DNA of 64,000 nucleotides from Cognatazoarcus halotolerans (GTDB lineage Bacteria; Pseudomonadota; Gammaproteobacteria; Burkholderiales; Rhodocyclaceae), in contig NZ_WUAF01000002.1 of NCBI RefSeq assembly GCF_009800965.1, positions 232,299-296,298 on the forward strand, in the 5' to 3' direction. The notes below the pieces were generated by a model. It was given only the letters and a program-made list of their open reading frames with translations. It had not been told where the DNA came from and searched no databases. Shown piece after piece: positions 12,739 to 20,895 of this stretch (positions are counted from its first letter, which is position 1; each line of letters begins with the position of its first letter). The translations under genes and the position numbers were made by a program.

Positions 12739-12783
12739 GCGCTTTTTTGCCAGGCCCGTGTCTTCCAGAGAAGCGCTGAAAAA

Positions 12784-12808
12784 CAAAAAAGCCGGTCAAA
12801 AGACCGGC
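12784..12808 (-). terminator. Rho-independent terminator between the two tRNA-Leu copies
   Basis: A 7-bp perfect stem with AAAA loop (12791-12808, GCCGGTC/GACCGGC) is followed on the - strand by a T-run (12790 downwards, TTTTTTGTTTTT). It lies 13 bp after the CCA end of tRNA copy 2, so that transcript should end before copy 1. Confidence 0.85.
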
Positions 12809-12821
12809 TTCCTGAATTGTC

Positions 12822-12908
12822 TGGTGCCCAGAAGAGGACTCGAACCTCCACACCCGTAAGAGTACTAGCACCTGAAGCTAGCGCGTCTACCAATTCCGCC
12901 ACCTGGGC
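12822..12908 (-). tRNA. tRNA-Leu (CAG), copy 2
   Basis: An 87-nt tRNA with encoded CCA and the same CAG anticodon loop as copy 1. The acceptor stem is GCCCAGG/TCTGGGC, with one G-U pair at the base. Most differences from copy 1 fall in the variable arm, and several are compensatory, so the stem is kept. Both copies look functional. Confidence 0.97.
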
Positions 12909-12920
12909 AACGAGACGCGG

Positions 12921-12948
12921 ATTATAAATACAAGGATTGAATTGTCAA
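12921..12948 (-). promoter_or_regulatory. Consensus sigma70 promoter for tRNA-Leu copy 2, overlapping the rnr start
   Basis: On the - strand this is a full consensus: TTGACA (12948-12943), a 16-nt spacer, and TATAAT (12926-12921). The tRNA starts 12 bases after the -10. The -35 hexamer includes the first base of the rnr start codon (12948), so RNA polymerase bound here covers the rnr translation start region. Confidence 0.85.
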
Positions 12949-15407
12949 TGTCCCGAAACAAAGAAAACAACAAGCCTCGCCGGGGCCGTAGTCAGCTTAG
13001 CGCGATCCGCAGGGCCGATCCGTTTTTCGAACGCGAGTCGGCCAGCTATGAACAGCCGCTGCCGAGTCGTGAGTATGTCGAGCAGATCCTCGCTGAGCGC
13101 GGTGTTCCGATGAGCGTCGATGCGCTTGCCGAGGCGCTTGATATCCGCGAGCAGGAGCTCGAATTCTTTTCGCGCCGGCTTGGGGCAATGGTTCGTGACG
13201 GACAGCTGGTGCGCAATCGACGCGGCGACTGCCTTCTGCCTGACAAGGCGGATCTGATCCGGGGGCGCGTACAGGGCCATGCTGACGGATTCGGTTTTGT
13301 CATCCGCGATGACAAGGGGCCCGACGTGTTCCTGGGGCCGCGTACCATGCGTGAGGTCCTGCACGGCGATCGAGTGATCGTGCGCATCGCGGGTACTGAC
13401 CGCCGTGGTCGGCCGGAAGGCAAGATCGTCGAGATCCTGGAACGGGGGAAACAGCGTATCGTGGGTCGCGTGCTGGAGCAGCATGGGGTCCTTGTCGTCG
13501 TGCCCGAAGACCGCCGCATTGCTCAGGACATCTTGCTTGCACCCGCGGCGCTCAAGGGTCGCAAGAAGGCGGTCGCCGGACAGGTGGTGACGGTCGAGCT
13601 GATCGAACAGCCGACGAAGTTTGCTCAGCCTGTCGGCAAGATCGTGGAGATCCTTGGCAACTATGCCGACGCCGGCATGGAGATCGAGATTGCCTTGCGA
13701 AAGCATGACCTCCCATTCGAGTTCTCGAGCGAGGCCAAAGCGCAGGCAAGGAAGCTGCCACTTGCCGTTCGCAAAAAGGATCTCGCTGGCCGGGAAGACA
13801 TTCGCCACCTGCCGCTGGTAACGATCGATGGTGAAACCGCCCGCGATTTCGATGATGCGGTGTACTGCGAACGTCAGGGGCGCGGTTTTAGGCTGATCGT
13901 GGCGATTGCCGACGTGTCGCACTACGTTGCGCCTGGCTCGCCACTTGACCGAGAATCCCATGATCGCGGTAATTCAGTGTACTTCCCGAGGCGAGTGATT
14001 CCGATGCTTCCGGAGCGCCTGTCCAACGGCCTGTGCTCTCTCAATCCCGAGGTTGATCGCCTGTGTATGGTTTGCGACATGTCATTGTCCATGACGGGGG
14101 CGATCAAGACGTATCGCTTCTACCCGGCGGTGATGTTCTCTCACGCCCGGCTGACCTACAACAAGGTCGCGGCGGCACTTTACGACAAGGATCCAGTGGC
14201 GCGCGAAGAGCTTGCGGGCCTGCTTTCCCAGCTCGAAAATCTCGACAGGCTCTTTCGCGTGCTGCTGAAAGCCCGGGCCAAGCGCGGTGCGATTGATTTC
14301 GAGACGACCGAAACCAGAATGATTTTCGACGATAACGGCAAGATCGAGCGGATCGTGCCAGAACGACGTAACGATGCGCATCGCCTGATCGAAGAGTGCA
14401 TGCTGGCAGCCAATGTGTGCGCTTCGGAATTCCTGCAGGCGCGGTCGCAGCCCGCCCTGTACCGGGTTCACGAAGGCCCTACGCTCGAGCGCCTCGAGCG
14501 CCTGAGAGGCTTCCTCGGCGAGTTCGGGCTCGATATCGGCGGCGGGGACGATCCGAAAGCGTCTGACTATGCGCGTTTGCTCGAGAAGGTCAAAGACCGC
14601 CCCGACGCGCAATTGCTGCAGACCGTAATGCTTCGCTCGTTACGCCAGGCGGTTTACAGTCCCGATAACGTCGGTCATTTCGGGTTGGCATACGAGGCCT
14701 ATACTCATTTCACCTCGCCAATCCGCAGGTATCCGGATTTGTTGGTACACCGTGCGATCAAGGCGGCGCTTGAAAAAAGCCGTTACGAGCCCGGGGACTG
14801 GGACGCGATCGGCCTGCACTGCTCGCAAACCGAGCGCCGGGCCGACGAAGCGACCCGTGATGTTGAGTCTTGGCTCAAGTGCTTCTACATGCAGGACAAG
14901 GTTGGTGCGGAGTTTACTGGCAGCGTCTCGGCGGTGGTACCCTTCGGCCTCTTCGTGGCGCTCGACGACATCTTCATCGAGGGATTGATCCACATTTCCG
15001 AGCTGGGGAGTGATTATTTTCACTTCGACGAGACCCGTCACGAACTGCTTGGCGAACGCAGTGGTACCGCTTACCGGCTCTCGGACAGGGTCAGGGTGCA
15101 GTTGGTGAGGGTGGATCTGGAAACCACCAAGATCGATTTTCGGCTTATCGAGGGGCCGCAGCGCGTAACACGACGCGGTGGCAAGACTACGCGTGACAAT
15201 GCGCAGATGCGTTCGCCAACGGCCGTCGTCGATAAAACCCCGTCGGCTGTTCGTCGTGCCCCGGTAGAGGCTCCAAAGGGTACGGCTAAACCCAAGACCG
15301 GCAAGACTGCGACCAAATCTCGGGCAAAGGTGAAACCGGCCCGTGTTTCGCGCAAATCGGTTTCATCCTCAAACAGCAAGACCAACAAGAGCCGAAAACG
15401 TGGCTGA
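12948..15407 (+). CDS. rnr: Ribonuclease R
   Basis: RNase R (819 aa) is a processive 3'-to-5' exoribonuclease that degrades structured RNA and tmRNA-tagged messages. In order it has an N-terminal winged-helix region, two cold-shock-like OB domains ([17 protein letters not shown]), the RNB catalytic domain with [12 protein letters not shown], an S1 domain near residue 665 ([17 protein letters not shown]), and a Lys/Arg/Ser/Thr-rich tail of about 80 residues. AAGGA lies 11 bp before the ATG chosen here; a TTG two codons upstream is the alternative. The 3' end overlaps rlmB by 8 bp. Confidence 0.96.
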   Translation: MSRNKENNKPRRGRSQLSAIRRADPFFERESASYEQPLPSREYVEQILAERGVPMSVDALAEALDIREQELEFFSRRLGAMVRDGQLVRNRRGDCLLPDKADLIRGRVQGHADGFGFVIRDDKGPDVFLGPRTMREVLHGDRVIVRIAGTDRRGRPEGKIVEILERGKQRIVGRVLEQHGVLVVVPEDRRIAQDILLAPAALKGRKKAVAGQVVTVELIEQPTKFAQPVGKIVEILGNYADAGMEIEIALRKHDLPFEFSSEAKAQARKLPLAVRKKDLAGREDIRHLPLVTIDGETARDFDDAVYCERQGRGFRLIVAIADVSHYVAPGSPLDRESHDRGNSVYFPRRVIPMLPERLSNGLCSLNPEVDRLCMVCDMSLSMTGAIKTYRFYPAVMFSHARLTYNKVAAALYDKDPVAREELAGLLSQLENLDRLFRVLLKARAKRGAIDFETTETRMIFDDNGKIERIVPERRNDAHRLIEECMLAANVCASEFLQARSQPALYRVHEGPTLERLERLRGFLGEFGLDIGGGDDPKASDYARLLEKVKDRPDAQLLQTVMLRSLRQAVYSPDNVGHFGLAYEAYTHFTSPIRRYPDLLVHRAIKAALEKSRYEPGDWDAIGLHCSQTERRADEATRDVESWLKCFYMQDKVGAEFTGSVSAVVPFGLFVALDDIFIEGLIHISELGSDYFHFDETRHELLGERSGTAYRLSDRVRVQLVRVDLETTKIDFRLIEGPQRVTRRGGKTTRDNAQMRSPTAVVDKTPSAVRRAPVEAPKGTAKPKTGKTATKSRAKVKPARVSRKSVSSSNSKTNKSRKRG

Positions 15408-16143
15408 AAACGCGATTCGCTATATCTATGGCTTTCACGCCGTTATTTCCAAGATGCGCCAGACCCCGGAAGGTGTGCTGGAGGTATACATCGATGCCCA
15501 GCGCAACGATGGACGAGCACGGGACCTGATCCAGCAGGCGCAGCAGGCAGGTGTGAAGCTGACACCGACCGAATCCGACCGACTTCAACGTATGGTCGGA
15601 ACCCATCGACACCAGGGCGTGGTCGCTCGAATCGATGGACGTCGCAGGGAGTTGAAACTCGTGGATGTGCTCGACACGCTTACCGAACCAGCATTACTTC
15701 TGGTACTCGATGGCGTGACGGATCCGCATAACCTCGGCGCCTGTCTACGCGTCGCCGACGCGGTCGGCGCCCAGGCCGTTATTGCTCCCAAGGATCGCTC
15801 GGCGGGGCTTAATGCAACGGCCATGAAAGTGGCGAGCGGTGCTGCCGATACCGTCCCCTACGTAACCGTCACCAATTTGGCGAGAAGCCTGCGGGAACTG
15901 CAGGAGGCTGGTGTCTGGACGATCGGTGCCGCTGGTGAGGCCGACAAATCGATCTATTCGATTGACCAGAAAGGGCCGGTAGCCTGGGTTCTTGGTGCGG
16001 AGGGTGAGGGGCTGCGACGGCTTACCCGGGAAACGTGCGATGAGCTTGCCCGCATCCCGATGTATGGGACTGTTGAGAGCCTGAATGTTTCCGTTGCCAG
16101 TGGCGTATGCCTGTTCGAGGCGAGACGGCAGCGTAACAGCTAG
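15400..16143 (+). CDS. rlmB: 23S rRNA Gm2251 2'-O-methyltransferase RlmB
   Basis: SPOUT-fold methyltransferase (247 aa) that methylates G2251 in the P-loop of 23S rRNA. An N-terminal substrate-binding domain ([11 protein letters not shown]) precedes the knot, with the three family motifs [26 protein letters not shown] and [15 protein letters not shown]. The start is GTG at 15400, overlapping the end of rnr. The rnr-rlmB pair is a conserved operon in proteobacteria. A 160-bp gap with no feature I can identify follows. Confidence 0.95.
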   Translation: MAENAIRYIYGFHAVISKMRQTPEGVLEVYIDAQRNDGRARDLIQQAQQAGVKLTPTESDRLQRMVGTHRHQGVVARIDGRRRELKLVDVLDTLTEPALLLVLDGVTDPHNLGACLRVADAVGAQAVIAPKDRSAGLNATAMKVASGAADTVPYVTVTNLARSLRELQEAGVWTIGAAGEADKSIYSIDQKGPVAWVLGAEGEGLRRLTRETCDELARIPMYGTVESLNVSVASGVCLFEARRQRNS

Positions 16144-16303
16144 TTGCCGCTTCGCGCAGTCGGATCGGTGACGCGCAATGGTCGGCACAAGCATCCAATG
16201 ACGAGTCACTGGCACGCCGCAGAAGCAGAGTCTTGTCGCCAGCGGTAGACTCGAACCGGAACGCCTGATTCCCAAGCCCGAGACGTCATTTCCGGAAGAC
16301 ACC

Positions 16304-16966
16304 ATGAGAGTCGATCCTCGCCAGGCCCGTGAGCTTTTGCACCGCTGCGCCAGCGGTGCCCTCGGCACCCTGTCCCTCAACATGCCGGGATACCCCTTCG
16401 TAACCCTGCTCCCCTACGTGCTCGACGCCGAAGCTACACCGCTGATTCTGGTAAGTGATCTGGCGGAACACACGCGCAACCTGAGAGGTGATTCGCGTGC
16501 AAGTCTGATGGTGGCGGAGCCGAGTCGATCCCCTCTCGAGGCACCCCGGGTGACCCTGCTCGGGGATGCCGTGCCGATCTCCATGCCACCTGCGGCAGTA
16601 GACCGGTTCATGCGTTATCTGCCGGATGCCACCTCTTACCTTTCGCTCGGGGATTTTCGCTTCTATCGGCTCGCCGTGCGGCGTATCCGTCTTGTTGGAG
16701 GTTTCGCGCGCATGGGCTGGATCGAAGCGCCGTCTCATATGCCCCCCGCGATTCTTGCCCCTTCAACGGAGTCGGACTGTATCCGTGAACTTGAAGATCG
16801 TATTCCCGAGGGGTGGCGGACACTGGGTGTCGACGTCGAGGGCGTGGATCTGGCCGATCGCGACGGTGCGCGAAGGCGCTTGGCATTTCCGTCTGCCGTG
16901 TGTGAGCCGGATGCACTTATTCAGGCCGTACTTGCGAGCGTTGATGGCATCGCTGATCCCGCCTGA
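16304..16966 (+). CDS. HugZ-family heme-utilisation / PNPOx-like protein
   Basis: A 220-aa protein with an N-terminal split-barrel fold of the pyridoxamine-phosphate-oxidase type (ALGTLSLNMPGYPFVTLLPYVLD, then LSDLAEHTRNLRGDSRASL) and a C-terminal part resembling the DUF2470 domain (GVDVEGVDLADRDGARRRLAF). This combination is typical of HugZ-type proteins, some of which bind and degrade heme. No FMN or heme ligand can be assigned with confidence by eye. The gene stands alone, and the SRP RNA gene begins 46 bp downstream. Confidence 0.8.
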   Translation: MRVDPRQARELLHRCASGALGTLSLNMPGYPFVTLLPYVLDAEATPLILVSDLAEHTRNLRGDSRASLMVAEPSRSPLEAPRVTLLGDAVPISMPPAAVDRFMRYLPDATSYLSLGDFRFYRLAVRRIRLVGGFARMGWIEAPSHMPPAILAPSTESDCIRELEDRIPEGWRTLGVDVEGVDLADRDGARRRLAFPSAVCEPDALIQAVLASVDGIADPA

Positions 16967-17001
16967 ATTGCATTATCAGCGCATCGCTTCGCCATAGTTG
17001 G

Positions 17002-17007
17002 TACAAT
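17002..17007 (+). promoter_or_regulatory. -10 element of the SRP RNA promoter
   Basis: TACAAT lies 5 bases before the first base of the paired SRP RNA stem (17013), the right distance for the transcription start. No convincing -35 element is visible upstream. Confidence 0.55.
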
Positions 17008-17011
17008 CCGG

Positions 17012-17115
<104 letters not shown>

Positions 17116-17124
17116 GAATCCTTG

Positions 17125-17157
17125 AAAATGGCGTCCAGATGCGAGGGACGCCATTTT
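17125..17157 (+). terminator. Hairpin terminator after the SRP RNA
   Basis: A 12-bp perfect inverted repeat, AAAATGGCGTCC (17125-17136) and GGACGCCATTTT (17146-17157), with a 9-nt loop. The A-tract and T-tract flank a GC-rich core, so it can terminate in both directions; on the - strand it would end transcription coming from elsewhere. Confidence 0.85.
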
Positions 17158-17244
17158 CTCGTCGGCGATAGTGGAGGGGGCGAGCAGATGTCACCGACAG
17201 ACAGCGCCTGCGCGCGCTCCGCAGTCGGCCCTGCGGACAATAGT

Positions 17245-17481
17245 CTAGAGCTGCCAGCCCGTCGTGGGTGTGGGTGACCAATCACGGTTGGTCGCCGTGA
17301 GTTCCGCTGCACTGGTAGCGACGATGGACGAACGCGCATCCAGAGTTGTCGCTGCGCCCTGCAGACCGTGCGAGCTCAGGATGACAATGCCTGAAAGTGC
17401 GATCAACCAGCCTCCCAGTACACGCATTGCGCCGAGCGGACTCGCGGGTTGATAGTGCAGACGGATGATTCTGGTTGCCAT
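17245..17481 (-). CDS. Small hypothetical membrane protein
   Basis: A 78-aa ORF starting MATRIIRLHYQP, with one hydrophobic segment at about residues 19-38 (MRVLGGWLIALSGIVILSS) and a Ser/Thr/Ala-rich tail. GGAG lies 7 bp before the ATG on the - strand. I do not recognise the family. Support comes from the ribosome-binding site, the clear membrane segment and the AT-rich palindrome just upstream, which could be its promoter or operator. An upstream in-frame start would add 22 residues but has no better ribosome-binding site. Confidence 0.5.
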   Translation of the reverse strand: MATRIIRLHYQPASPLGAMRVLGGWLIALSGIVILSSHGLQGAATTLDARSSIVATSAAELTATNRDWSPTPTTGWQL

Positions 17482-17550
17482 ATCGGCTCCTTCAACGATG
17501 TTGATCCGGACACCAAGCTTTTCATGTCCAGTATTGGCTCGGAGCAAAAA

Positions 17551-17598
17551 AATAGTTCAAATTCATTAAAATAGTTATTTTAATAGTTTTGAACTATT
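17551..17598. repeat. 48-bp nested AT-rich palindrome
   Basis: The outer arms AATAGTTCAAA (17551-17561) and TTTGAACTATT (17588-17598) are perfect 11-bp inverted repeats. Inside lies a second perfect pair, ATTAAAATA (17565-17573) and TATTTTAAT (17576-17584), separated by GT. The element is almost wholly A+T in a GC-rich genome. It lies 70 bp upstream of the small - strand gene at 17245-17481. It looks like a double operator or a cruciform-forming element, not a terminator. Confidence 0.8.
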
Positions 17599-17691
17599 AA
17601 ATTTGGGCCGCTCCTGACCTCGGCGGGGCGCGCATCGCCATATGTGCCGAAATGTCGAACGTCTCGGATGTGCTTGGTGGTGGCTTTCGTG

Positions 17692-17769
17692 TCAGGCCGA
17701 CATGGCAATGGCCGCCATTGCGTTGATGAGAATTGCCATCGTGTCGCGACCCAGAAGATGCTCGATCAT
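17692..17769 (-). CDS. Possible very small ORF (25 aa)
   Basis: On the - strand, a perfect AGGAGG (17783-17778) sits 8 bases before an ATG opening a 25-codon frame, MIEHLLGRDTMAILINAMAA and five further residues. The same frame could begin at two tandem ATGs (17802 and 17799), giving 36 or 35 aa, but those lack a ribosome-binding site. Upstream is an AT-rich patch with TTGAAC and, 17 bases on, TATTTC, a weak promoter match. The C-terminal half is hydrophobic. Function unknown; translation is a guess from the ribosome-binding site. Confidence 0.35.
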   Translation of the reverse strand: MIEHLLGRDTMAILINAMAAIAMSA

Positions 17770-17903
17770 GTTTTCTGCCTCCTGCTCCGATGGCTTCATC
17801 ATAAGGCGACGAAATAGTTTTTCGTTATTGATTGTTCAAATGCAATTGATAGCACCGTGCGATTCTGCCAACGGATCGGAAACGCAGTTAGCGCACCCGG
17901 CCT

Positions 17904-17911
17904 GCTAGAAT
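17904..17911 (+). promoter_or_regulatory. Extended -10 promoter element very close to the dnaX start
   Basis: TGCTAGAAT (from 17903) fits an extended -10 (TGnTAnAAT). Only 7 bases separate it from the ATG at 17919, so a transcript from it would be leaderless or nearly so. There is no Shine-Dalgarno before the ATG. No -35 match is visible. Confidence 0.4.
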
Positions 17912-17918
17912 GGCGCCC

Positions 17919-19850
17919 ATGTCCTATCAAGTGCTGGCCCGCAAGTGGCGCCCCAAAAGCTTCGAGACCCTGGTGGGGCAGGAGCATGTCGTACGGGCGT
18001 TGAGCCACGCGCTTGAGACGGGGAGGTTACATCACGCCTATCTTTTTACGGGTACGCGTGGGGTCGGCAAGACCACGATTTCGAGGATTCTCGCCAAATC
18101 GCTCAACTGCGAGACTGGTGTAACGCCGACGCCGTGCAATCGGTGCGACGCATGTCTGGCGATCGATGCCGATCGTTTTCCGGATTATGTCGAGATGGAT
18201 GCGGCTTCCAATCGTGGCGTTGATGACATGGCGGCGCTGCTCGACAAGGCGGTATATGCGCCGGTTCAGGGGCGTTACAAGGTCTACATGATCGATGAAG
18301 TGCATATGCTGACCGGCCATGCCTTCAATGCGATGCTCAAAACCCTCGAGGAACCGCCCGAGCACGTCAAATTCATTCTGGCGACTACCGATCCACAGAA
18401 GATCCCGGTCACCGTGCTTTCGCGCTGCCTGCAGTTCAATCTCAAGCAGATGCCCCAACTGCACATCATCGAGCACCTGAACCGCCTGCTCGAAGCCGAA
18501 AACGTCAGCTTCGAACCCGGAGCCCTGCGACATCTGGCGAAGGCGGCGAACGGTTCCATGCGCGATGCCTTGTCGCTATTGGATCAGTCCATCGCACACG
18601 GTGCTGGCAAGGTGCTGGAGCAGCAGGTTGTCGACATGCTCGGTACCGTGGGTGACGACCATCTTTTCGAGATTCTTGACGCGTTGCGTACCGCTGATGC
18701 GTCCGGCATGCTCGCGGTTGCCGATCGGATGGAAACGAGAAGCCTGTCTTTCGATGCGGCACTCCAGGCGCTGGCCTCCCTGCTCCAGCGGATCGCCGTG
18801 CTGCAGCTTGCGCCTGCCGCGGTCGCGGATGAGTTCGAGCGTGCCCGCTTGACGTCGTATGCGAATGTCTTTGCACCCGAATTCCTGCAGCTTGCGTATC
18901 AGATCGTGATCCACGGCAGGGACGAGCTCGCGCTGGCGCCCGACGAATACGCCGGCTTCGTGATGACGCTGCTGCGTCTCGTGGCGTTTCGACCCGAGCA
19001 ACCCGCGGCTTTGGGGGACGAGCCGATCAATCTCGGTTCCGGCGGCTTCGGACATGGCCGCGCCATGGGCGAGGTGGCCGCCGCGAGTACGTCCGCGCAG
19101 CCCTCCGGAATGGCTGGCGGGGCGGCGACGGCCGAGCGTGTGGGGTCAAGGGAGGCGACAACGGATACGAAGGAGTCGTCCTCGGCGATGGATGAGTCGG
19201 GAACGGTTGTTTCGACCAGCGCTGTCGAGCAAGACGCGAACACTCCTCCGTGGGAAGACCTGCCAGAGGAGGGAATGGCTATCGGAGGCCCTGCCTGGGA
19301 GGGCAGTGATTGTTCTACGGATACCTTTGCGTCCAATCTCCCGTCACAGTCGTCTGGCCCCGTAGACGACTTGATTGAACGGCCTCCCGTGACGGCGACC
19401 GAAATGAGCTCCGGTGAGGTATTGACGGAACGTTCTCGAGCCGAGCCGGGTGCTGCAATGGCGGAACCTGCAGACGACTGGCATGCTCTCATCCGTGCAA
19501 TCGGTCTGGGTGGTATGGTTCGTGAACTCGCGCAACACTGCGAATTGGTCAGTCGTGACGCGGACACTCTGATGCTCCGACTGTCGAGTGCGCACCGGCA
19601 TTTGCTGCAGCTTAACCGTGGAATCGCCGAGAAACTCCAGGCCGAAGTTTCGGCTCATGCCGGACGACCGGTTCGGGTTGCCATAGAGATAGGCGACATT
19701 GCGGGTGAAACACCGGCCCAGCGTGATCAGGCGGACCGCGCCGAGCGTCATGCCCTTGCTGTTGCCTCGCTGGAAAAGGATCCGTTCGTACGCGAACTGA
19801 TCGAACGGTTTGATGCGACGCTCCTCGAGGCGTCGGTCAGACCCCTCTAA
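17919..19850 (+). CDS. dnaX: DNA polymerase III subunit tau (DnaX)
   Basis: Clamp-loader ATPase (643 aa) that holds the replicative polymerase together. Walker A is GTRGVGKT at residues 45-52, the zinc module has Cys64, Cys73, Cys76 and Cys79, and the DEVH box is at residues 126-129, followed by the SRC sensor. A low-complexity linker (about residues 365-520) leads to a C-terminal tau domain. I chose the ATG at 17919 because [12 protein letters not shown] is the family's usual N-terminus; an ATG three codons upstream is in frame. I found no A-rich slippery heptamer like that producing gamma in E. coli. Confidence 0.96.
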   Translation: MSYQVLARKWRPKSFETLVGQEHVVRALSHALETGRLHHAYLFTGTRGVGKTTISRILAKSLNCETGVTPTPCNRCDACLAIDADRFPDYVEMDAASNRGVDDMAALLDKAVYAPVQGRYKVYMIDEVHMLTGHAFNAMLKTLEEPPEHVKFILATTDPQKIPVTVLSRCLQFNLKQMPQLHIIEHLNRLLEAENVSFEPGALRHLAKAANGSMRDALSLLDQSIAHGAGKVLEQQVVDMLGTVGDDHLFEILDALRTADASGMLAVADRMETRSLSFDAALQALASLLQRIAVLQLAPAAVADEFERARLTSYANVFAPEFLQLAYQIVIHGRDELALAPDEYAGFVMTLLRLVAFRPEQPAALGDEPINLGSGGFGHGRAMGEVAAASTSAQPSGMAGGAATAERVGSREATTDTKESSSAMDESGTVVSTSAVEQDANTPPWEDLPEEGMAIGGPAWEGSDCSTDTFASNLPSQSSGPVDDLIERPPVTATEMSSGEVLTERSRAEPGAAMAEPADDWHALIRAIGLGGMVRELAQHCELVSRDADTLMLRLSSAHRHLLQLNRGIAEKLQAEVSAHAGRPVRVAIEIGDIAGETPAQRDQADRAERHALAVASLEKDPFVRELIERFDATLLEASVRPL

Positions 19851-19878
19851 ACCTTCAAACAATCGGAGTATGACGGCC

Positions 19879-20202
19879 ATGATGAAAGGTGGACTTGCCG
19901 GGCTGATGAAACAGGCCCAGCAAATGCAGGAAAACATGAAGAAGATGCAGGATGCATTGGCCGAGATCGAGGTCGAGGGCCAGTCCGGTGCCGGCATGGT
20001 CAAGGTGCAGATGACCTGCAAGCACGACGTGCGTCGGGTTACCATCGACCCATCGGTGATGGATGACAAGGAGATGCTTGAAGATCTGCTTGCTGCGGCG
20101 GTGAACGATGCCGTGCGCCGTGTCGAGGCGACCACGCAGGAAAAGATGGCTGGTTTCACGTCCGGCCTGAATCTGCCGCCGGGCATGAAGTTGCCGTTCT
20201 GA
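19879..20202 (+). CDS. YbaB/EbfC nucleoid-associated protein
   Basis: A 107-aa DNA-binding protein of the YbaB family, which forms a tweezer-like dimer. The N-terminus [20 protein letters not shown], the central [20 protein letters not shown] and the C-terminal PPGMKLPF are typical. GGAG lies 11 bp before the chosen ATG; an upstream in-frame ATG at 19870 is too close to that site. It lies between dnaX and recR, the conserved dnaX-ybaB-recR order. Confidence 0.94.
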   Translation: MMKGGLAGLMKQAQQMQENMKKMQDALAEIEVEGQSGAGMVKVQMTCKHDVRRVTIDPSVMDDKEMLEDLLAAAVNDAVRRVEATTQEKMAGFTSGLNLPPGMKLPF

Positions 20203-20269
20203 CGATGTCCTGCCGCCGGGGATCACCTGTCGGTGGTCACCCGTTACTCCCGCCTCGAAAAGGGTTCCG

Positions 20270-20863
20270 ATGTCGCCCTCGAGTCTCGACGAACTGATCG
20301 AATCCTTGCGCTGCCTGCCTGGGGTAGGGCCAAAATCTGCCCAGCGAATGGCCTACCATCTGCTCCAGCGCAATCAGAAAGGCGCCTCGCGACTTGCCGC
20401 CGCGCTCGCACATGCGCTGAAGGTGTTGCAGCATTGCGAGCGGTGCAACACCTTCAGCGAGGAAAGAATCTGTCAGCGCTGTTCGAATTCGCACCGTGAC
20501 GGCAGCTTGCTGTGTGTTGTGGAAATGCCTGCCGATCTGGCCATGATCGAACAGACGCAGGCCTATAACGGCTTGTACTACGTGTTGATGGGGCGCCTCT
20601 CGCCACTCGATGGGGTCGGGCCGCGTGAGCTCAAGCTCGATAAGCTTATTGCGCGTGCCACCGATGGCAAGGTCGAAGAGGTCGTGCTGGCCACCAATTT
20701 CACCAACGAGGGTGAAGCGACCGCGCATCTCGTATCCGAACTGCTGCATGCGCGCGGACTCAAGGTTAGCCGTTTGAGCCGCGGAGTTCCGGTGGGTGGG
20801 GAGTTGGAGCACACCGATTCGGGGACCATCGCCCAGGCGTTGATGGAAAGGCGGGCAGTCTGA
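20270..20863 (+). CDS. recR: Recombination protein RecR
   Basis: RecR (197 aa) works with RecF and RecO to load RecA onto gapped DNA. It has a helix-hairpin-helix ([17 protein letters not shown]), a four-cysteine zinc site (Cys56, Cys59, Cys68, Cys71), and a Toprim domain starting near residue 80 ([15 protein letters not shown]). The C-terminus has the Walker-B-like region ending in LMERRAV. A weak ribosome-binding site, AAGGG, precedes the ATG. Confidence 0.96.
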   Translation: MSPSSLDELIESLRCLPGVGPKSAQRMAYHLLQRNQKGASRLAAALAHALKVLQHCERCNTFSEERICQRCSNSHRDGSLLCVVEMPADLAMIEQTQAYNGLYYVLMGRLSPLDGVGPRELKLDKLIARATDGKVEEVVLATNFTNEGEATAHLVSELLHARGLKVSRLSRGVPVGGELEHTDSGTIAQALMERRAV

Positions 20864-20895
20864 ATGGACTGGCTCCACAGGGCGGGGTTGGTGTC

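Larger units (their letters stand above)
17482..17909. other. Intergenic AT-rich island before dnaX
   Basis: A 428-bp stretch without an annotated long gene. It contains the nested palindrome (17551-17598), a possible 25-aa ORF on the - strand (17692-17769) and a second AT-rich patch (17811-17860) with another TTTGAAC motif on the - strand. The + strand ORF at 17642-17908 has no ribosome-binding site and atypical composition, so I do not call it. Confidence 0.7.

Noticed and set aside
12613-12908. Tandem tRNA genes as an integration site (att) remnant
   Set aside because: No integrase or foreign gene flanks them, and both copies are intact with their own promoters and terminators.
16144-16303. 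Sigma54-type promoter (TGGCAC near 16211)
   Set aside because: The -12 element (TTGC at the correct spacing) is missing.
17642-17908. 88-aa ORF on the + strand before dnaX
   Set aside because: No ribosome-binding site, atypical Cys/Ile/Arg composition, and it covers the better-supported - strand ORF.
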